From CAZSVE01 sp964610175 (GTDB lineage: Bacteria > Pseudomonadota > Gammaproteobacteria > HK1), in contig CAZSVE010000060.1 of the NCBI GenBank assembly GCA_964610175.1, positions 1-18,098 on the forward strand: a DNA stretch of 18,098 nt. The letters run 5' to 3'. Below are positions 13,964 through 18,098 of this stretch, one piece after another. Under the pieces are notes generated by a model. That model saw only the letters and a list, made by a program, of their open reading frames with translations. It searched no databases and was not told the DNA's origin. The translations under genes were made by a program, and so were the position numbers. How positions within the stretch are numbered: position 1 is the first letter of the stretch; every line of letters begins with the position of its first letter.

Positions 13964-16468
13964 CTACCGCCGGTGAAATCCGTCTATATAGATATTTGTT
14001 ACGGTATGAGGAGGATGTGTTGCATTGTTTTCTTCCCGTAAGACTCTAACTTTTTCTTCCAATTGATCAATTTTTGTTTTTAATTCTTCGATTTTGGTAT
14101 TTTTTCGTTGAGAGGAACCCCTGAATAGATTTTTCAGATCTCTGAGTTTCGATAATCTCTTCCACAATAACACTACCTGCCTAATCCTGTCTGTTACTAG
14201 ATTAATTTTGTCCATCACCTGTAATATCAACATGAAAGCAGTAATCACCGCCGTAAAGGCAGCAATCCAAAGGGCATATTTCATATCTTTATCTGGTTTC
14301 TGCACTTCTGCGTGGTGACCCATTGCTTTTTGCGTCAACCATACCATTACGGTTTTTTGTTCCCTTACTACGAGTTCCACTTCGGCCTCGAAAGGTTCAT
14401 ATCCCTTCTTCTCTACCCGCATCGTGTGTGTGCCTGCCCTTACGGCATGGGGGGCGCCAGCAGCACCGAGGGGTTGCCCATCCAGAAATACCTTGGCCCC
14501 GGAAATGTTGGCCATGACTATCAGCTCGGCCTTGGCTGGTTCCAGCTTGGGCTGGATGGTCTCTTCTGCCCCCGCCGTGAGCTGAGTCTCGGTGTCGAAA
14601 GGCTTGAAGCCCGCCTTCTCCACCCGGATTGCGTATTCCCCGGGGGCAAGGACATGGGGCTCGGGGCCGGTGGCCCCCACGGCTTCCCCGTCGATGAACA
14701 CCGTGTCCCCCGTGACATTGGAGCGCACGATGACCCGGGCAGGGAGGGGCTCGAGGCGAACGGAGCGGCGCTGATCATCCCCCGCTGCGAGTCGGATGTC
14801 CTCCTGGAAGGGGGCATGGCCGGGGCCGGTCACCCGGAGGGAATATTCCCCGGCGACAAGCTCATGGCCGACGCCCGGATCGATGGCCTCACCGTTCAGG
14901 GTCACGGTAGCGTCCGGGGGATCGCTGACCGTGACCAGCAGTGTGGCCGGCAATGGGCCAGCCAGAGCCGGGTCGGGGACAGCGCGGGGAATATTGTCGC
15001 CCCGTGAAGCGCCGTCAGCCTCCAGATCCTCCAGGATCGCATCGGGCGCCTGCCGTTGTGATTCGGAGGACGGCACTGCCGACGAGGATAGGTTTTCGGT
15101 CTGATTCAGCCGCCCAAGGGATGGTGCTCTCGGTGGGGGATTGTCGGAGGCATTGCCCGCCGAGGCGACACTGCCGGAGATATCGCTCTCCGGCGCGGCA
15201 GCGCTGGAATCGCCCCGTTGGGCCGTGCCGGAGGTACTGCTTTCCGGGGTGGGAGTGCCGCTCCCCCGGGTGGCGCTATTTTCTGCCAACAGTACAACCG
15301 GATCGTGGACGGTTAGCTCGTGGTCACTACCGTTGCTCCAGAGGTCAATCTTGTCAGTCAGCTTCAGCTCCAGGATCATCATCAGGGCCGTGATCACCGC
15401 CGTGAACAAGGCGATCCAAAGGCCGTATTTGGCGTAGGTGTCTGGCCTTGGCGGTTGCACTTCCGGCGTTTCGGGTTCCGGGGGCTCGACCACTGTCTCC
15501 GATTCTGCCTGCCAGGCACGGCGCATCTCCCCGACGCCCTGCCAACGGTCCCGGGCGCGAATGGCGAGTCCCTTGAGGAGAACGGCCTCGTGGTCTTCGG
15601 GGATGGCCACCCCCAGGGCGCTGGGGGAGCGCAGCTCGTCGTCGTGGAGGCGGTCCAGGGCGGTGGGCGGCAACTGGCCGGTGACGGCGCGGTACAGGGT
15701 GGCGGACAGGGCATAGACATCCGTCCACGGGCCTTCCCGTGCCTTTTTGTGATACTGTTCCTCGGGGGCGTAGCCCTCCTTGAGGACCACGGACAGGGTG
15801 ACGCTGCGTTCCTCGGTCACCTCGCGGGCGGCGCCGAAGTCGAGCAGTTTCAGCTTGCCGTCATGGGTGATGTAGATATTGTCCGGGGCGATGTCGCGGT
15901 GCAGCAGACCCTGATCGTGGATCCGGTCCAGGGTGTCCATGACCGGGCCGAGGAGTCCCAGGGCCTCCGGCCACGGGATCCTGTTGTCGTGGGTCTCCAG
16001 GTATTGGCGCAGGGTGACCCCGGCGACGAATTCCATGGCCATGTAGCCGGTGCCGTTGGCGGCGAGGAAGCGATACACGGAGACGATACCGGGATGCTGC
16101 TGGAACCGGGCCAGGATCCGGGCCTCTTCGCGGAAGCGCTGCAGTGCATGGCGGAAGGGTTCCTCGTGCCCGGTATGGATGGTGACCTGGGCGTCGCGGG
16201 TGTTGCGCCCGGCCATGGTGTCGGGGAGGAATTCCTTGATGGCGATGCGGGTGTCGAGTTCGCGGTCCCAGGCGAGATAGGTGATGCCGAGCCCGCCGTG
16301 ACCGAGCACCTTGCCGATGACGTAGCTGTCGCCGAGCGGCGTTCCCAGTGGCAGATAGAGGGGGTTCGCGGGGGGACTGCCCGGCTTCCACCCGCAATGG
16401 TCGCAGGCGGTGGCGTTGCCTTTGTCCTGGAAACAGGCCGGGCAGCGGGTTTCGGGTCGTTGCGTCAT
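13964..16468 (-). CDS. Membrane Ser/Thr protein kinase with zinc ribbon and three PEGA domains
   Basis: 834 residues. Domains: a zinc ribbon with Cys9, 12, 22 and 25; a Hanks-type kinase at ~49-320 with glycine loop LGHGGLGITY (55-64), Lys78 (AIKEF), HRD catalytic loop 190-192 with Asp192 and Asn197, DFG 210-212 and APEE 234-237; a membrane helix ~348-367; a Ser/Pro-rich linker ~380-500; three PEGA domains ~509-576, 577-645 and 648-713; a second membrane helix ~731-750; a coiled coil ~790-815; and a tail ending TNIYIDGFHRR. All catalytic residues are intact, so it should be an active kinase, with PEGA domains presumably periplasmic and sensing the wall. The second helix repeats the first (LWIALFTAVITA / LWIAAFTAVITA), and the coding end (13964-14330) is much more AT-rich than the GC-rich body, suggesting a mosaic gene. 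The start is fixed by the N-terminal zinc ribbon; no clear Shine-Dalgarno. The PP2C gene upstream is the likely opposing enzyme. Confidence 0.93.
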   Translation of the reverse strand: MTQRPETRCPACFQDKGNATACDHCGWKPGSPPANPLYLPLGTPLGDSYVIGKVLGHGGLGITYLAWDRELDTRIAIKEFLPDTMAGRNTRDAQVTIHTGHEEPFRHALQRFREEARILARFQQHPGIVSVYRFLAANGTGYMAMEFVAGVTLRQYLETHDNRIPWPEALGLLGPVMDTLDRIHDQGLLHRDIAPDNIYITHDGKLKLLDFGAAREVTEERSVTLSVVLKEGYAPEEQYHKKAREGPWTDVYALSATLYRAVTGQLPPTALDRLHDDELRSPSALGVAIPEDHEAVLLKGLAIRARDRWQGVGEMRRAWQAESETVVEPPEPETPEVQPPRPDTYAKYGLWIALFTAVITALMMILELKLTDKIDLWSNGSDHELTVHDPVVLLAENSATRGSGTPTPESSTSGTAQRGDSSAAAPESDISGSVASAGNASDNPPPRAPSLGRLNQTENLSSSAVPSSESQRQAPDAILEDLEADGASRGDNIPRAVPDPALAGPLPATLLVTVSDPPDATVTLNGEAIDPGVGHELVAGEYSLRVTGPGHAPFQEDIRLAAGDDQRRSVRLEPLPARVIVRSNVTGDTVFIDGEAVGATGPEPHVLAPGEYAIRVEKAGFKPFDTETQLTAGAEETIQPKLEPAKAELIVMANISGAKVFLDGQPLGAAGAPHAVRAGTHTMRVEKKGYEPFEAEVELVVREQKTVMVWLTQKAMGHHAEVQKPDKDMKYALWIAAFTAVITAFMLILQVMDKINLVTDRIRQVVLLWKRLSKLRDLKNLFRGSSQRKNTKIEELKTKIDQLEEKVRVLREENNATHPPHTVTNIYIDGFHRR

Positions 16469-16937
16469 CTGGGACTGTCGTCGTTCAGCGAGTATCGTTC
16501 AGGGGGAGCCGTTCATGGAGAGTTTTGGTGCCCGCTTCCAAGCCTCGGCCTGGAGATGACGGGAGTGCTGAATTTCTACACAATCGCCTGAAACAACCCA
16601 TCCCGTCATCCTGACAGTCCATGCCGGGACCCAGTTGCCCAGGGACGGCAACAAGGATTTGGTTGCGGTCTTGGTCGCGCTATGCGCTGAACTTGACGTA
16701 AACACTCGTTTCAGACACACAAGATCCCTCGCTTCGCTTCGGGATGGCAAGTCATTGGCGACCGGGAATCCATCGGCATTCATCCGAAAAAGTCCCATCG
16801 GACCGAGGGGTGCACATTCCAAGGGGCAATGATTTAGTGTCGGTAAAGCGATGTCGGCGTTTTGTAAAGCTTGCTCCATTCGTAAAAAGGATCGGGGATT
16901 GAGGATCTTGAAACGGTTGCCAGGGCCGTATTGTACC
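16469..16937. other. 469-bp region between PP2C and kinase genes
   Basis: No convincing gene. It carries copy 2 of the 95-bp two-REP element (16555-16649). The rest is unassigned and may hold the kinase promoter on the minus strand. A 166-residue minus-strand frame crossing it has no domain and is largely repeat sequence. Confidence 0.55.
16555..16649 (+). repeat. 95-bp two-REP element, copy 2
   Basis: Inverted relative to 13607-13701, equal in length, with a conserved unique centre (GAGTGCTGAAT, CGCCTGAAACAACCCA). The pair flanks the whole kinase gene in opposite orientation. Confidence 0.8.
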
Positions 16938-17777
16938 CTATGTCGTTCCTCCGGGACGTATCCGGATGGCGGTGGCCGTGTAGTTGTCGTGCCCGCCATG
17001 GACCCGGGCGCGCAGCCTTGCGGTCATCTTGTCCATCCAGTCCCGGGCCGTGGTGGAGGCGGAAAGGTCGTCCTCCATCTCGGCCTCCAATACGTATTGC
17101 CAGAAGCCATCGCTGCATAGCAGGAAGGCATCCTGGGGTCTCAGGGGGACGGGCTCGGAGATGTCGGGCCCCCAGCCCCCCTCGTCCCCCAGGGAGCGCA
17201 ACAGGAGATTGCGCTCTTCGTGGGTCCTGATCTCCGCCTGAGTGATCTCCCCGGCGAGGTAGAGCCGATAGGGTACGCTGTGATCACAGCTCTGGGCAGC
17301 GACATGGCCATCCCGAAACCGGTAGATCCGGGAGTCCCCGAGGTGCGCCCAGCGCGCCGTGACACCGTCGCTGACCAGGATGACCACCGTGGTGCCCATG
17401 CGCGAGTATTGCGGTTGCTGCTGCCTCTGGCGCGCCACGATGGCCGATTGGGCGCTTCTCGATGCGCTGTCCAGCCCTTGCCGCGACAGGGCTTCCTTCC
17501 CCCCCCCGGCGGGGGTCCGGAAATAGGCCGAGAGGGTATCCACGGCGGTTCGGGAGGCGATTTCCCCTCCGCTATGTCCCCCCAGGCCATCGGCCACGAT
17601 CCACCCCATGCCACTGTCGCCGAACCCGAAGGTGCCATGGGCATCCTGGTTGCTGGAGCGCCCGCCGCGGGACGAAGTGGTGACATGGTCGTGCCGGCAC
17701 GGCGCGACGGGGTTCCGTCGCATAAAGGATCGAAAGGAGAACATGATGCGCTTTCGCAGCGGTGACCAAAACGGCAT
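16938..17777 (-). CDS. PP2C-family Ser/Thr protein phosphatase
   Basis: A 279-residue cytoplasmic metal-dependent phosphatase of the PPM/PP2C family, which removes phosphate from Ser/Thr of kinase substrates. Metal-binding motifs are all present: NQD at 43-45, ADGLGGH at 62-68 with Asp63, GDSR at 147-150, SDG at 222-224 and DN at 264-265. The arrangement is that of bacterial PstP/Stp-type enzymes without a membrane anchor. The ATG at 17777 overlaps the stop codon of the upstream gene (TGATG), and GGGGGA lies just before it, so translation is probably coupled. The first ~27 residues are basic and extend beyond the usual family start; an internal Met is possible but the overlap favours this one. 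The transmembrane kinase at 13964-16468 is the likely antagonist. Confidence 0.93.
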   Translation of the reverse strand: MPFWSPLRKRIMFSFRSFMRRNPVAPCRHDHVTTSSRGGRSSNQDAHGTFGFGDSGMGWIVADGLGGHSGGEIASRTAVDTLSAYFRTPAGGGKEALSRQGLDSASRSAQSAIVARQRQQQPQYSRMGTTVVILVSDGVTARWAHLGDSRIYRFRDGHVAAQSCDHSVPYRLYLAGEITQAEIRTHEERNLLLRSLGDEGGWGPDISEPVPLRPQDAFLLCSDGFWQYVLEAEMEDDLSASTTARDWMDKMTARLRARVHGGHDNYTATAIRIRPGGTT

Positions 17778-18098
17778 CACATCCCCCAGACGCCGATGCG
17801 ATACTCCCCGTGGCCCTGCCCGTGACCCTGTTCCGTTCGTTCATATCGGGCGAAGCACTTTTCCTCCCAGGTTTTCCCCGAATCGCGGTCGAAGATGATA
17901 AGGTAACCTTCCTCGGCACCCACCCGATCCAGATAATCGGTGCTCTGGGCAAGACCCTCCGCAATGGTCGCCTCCAGGGACCCGCGCTTGATCTTGAGTT
18001 CCATGACCACCCGCTGCACGGGACCATGGAAACCCTGGCTGTTATCCAGGGGCCACTGAATCAGCAAATCGGTGCGCCGGCGACCGAGGCCGTATTCC
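17777..18098 (-). CDS. C-terminal part of a PD-(D/E)XK nuclease-like (AAA-ATPase-like) protein, cut by window edge
   Basis: The frame is open to the right window edge, so only the last 106 residues are seen. They begin EYGLGRRRTDLLIQW and continue VVMELKIKRG, then IAEGLAQSTDYLDRVGAEEGYLIIFDR. The aspartate of RTDLL and the E-x-K of MELKIK form the core of a PD-(D/E)XK fold. The later segment is typical of the domain that ends many bacterial 'AAA-ATPase-like plus PDDEXK' proteins, often annotated simply as ATP-binding protein. A TTG inside the frame at 18067 is not a real start, since the motif begins before it. Its stop overlaps the PP2C start by one base, so the two are translationally coupled. 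Whether the ATPase part exists lies outside the window. Confidence 0.8.
   Translation of the reverse strand, partial: EYGLGRRRTDLLIQWPLDNSQGFHGPVQRVVMELKIKRGSLEATIAEGLAQSTDYLDRVGAEEGYLIIFDRDSGKTWEEKCFARYERTEQGHGQGHGEYRIGVWGM

Noticed and set aside
15320..16591. 423-residue + strand open frame opposite the kinase
   Set aside because: It mirrors the GC-rich kinase domain, has no domain of its own, and the kinase frame holds every catalytic motif.
16499..16999. 166-residue minus-strand frame between kinase and PP2C
   Set aside because: It overlaps the end of the PP2C gene in another frame, crosses the 95-bp repeat, and shows no domain or codon bias.

Overview
The window looks like part of a gammaproteobacterial chromosome. 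The gene families (UppP, diheme peroxidase, MATE, HPP, DUF3782-type nuclease, zinc-ribbon/PEGA kinase) are compatible with this. So is the high load of palindromic intergenic repeats, several of the 'GTCATCCCG...CGGGACCCAG' and 'GTCGGGTTA...TAACCCGAC' kinds common in that class. I cannot name the genus from sequence alone. The 100 N run inside a coding repeat marks a draft assembly.

Layout, left to right. 1-205: the C-terminal end of a MATE-type transporter, cut by the window edge. 510-4663: two tandem bacterial dynamin-like GTPases in an operon, visibly more AT-rich than the rest. 4664-5317: no protein gene, but a palindromic repeat, a stretch that folds on paper into a branched RNA ending in a strong intrinsic terminator, and further repeats. 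5318-6322 (-): an exported diheme cytochrome c peroxidase. 6739-8130: a complete MATE exporter. 8273-8800: a low-molecular-weight protein tyrosine phosphatase whose 3' end lies in a long inverted repeat. 9147-10205: a DHDPS-like class I aldolase/lyase preceded by stacked hairpins. 10326-11621: a DUF3782/PD-(D/E)XK-like protein with a long helical 18-residue repeat and the assembly gap. 11764-12330: an HPP-family membrane protein. 12533-13333: uppP. 13334-13963: repeats only.

The right end is a minus-strand signalling block. It holds the end of a PD-(D/E)XK (AAA-ATPase-like) protein, a PP2C phosphatase overlapping it by one base (TGATG), and, 469 bp further on, a large transmembrane Ser/Thr kinase. 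The kinase has an N-terminal zinc ribbon, three PEGA domains and a duplicated membrane segment. Kinase and phosphatase are the natural opposing pair.

Best candidates for something undescribed are: (1) the structured RNA candidate at about 4930-5094; (2) the kinase with a mosaic-looking, AT-rich tail that repeats its own membrane segment, together with its PP2C/nuclease neighbours; (3) the nuclease-like protein carrying an 18-residue helical repeat that is still expanding at the DNA level; and (4) the asymmetric dynamin pair, in which only the second protein has a hydrophobic membrane-insertion segment. Most central genes are single-gene units separated by repeats; apart from the dynamin pair and the nuclease/PP2C pair I see no convincing operon.
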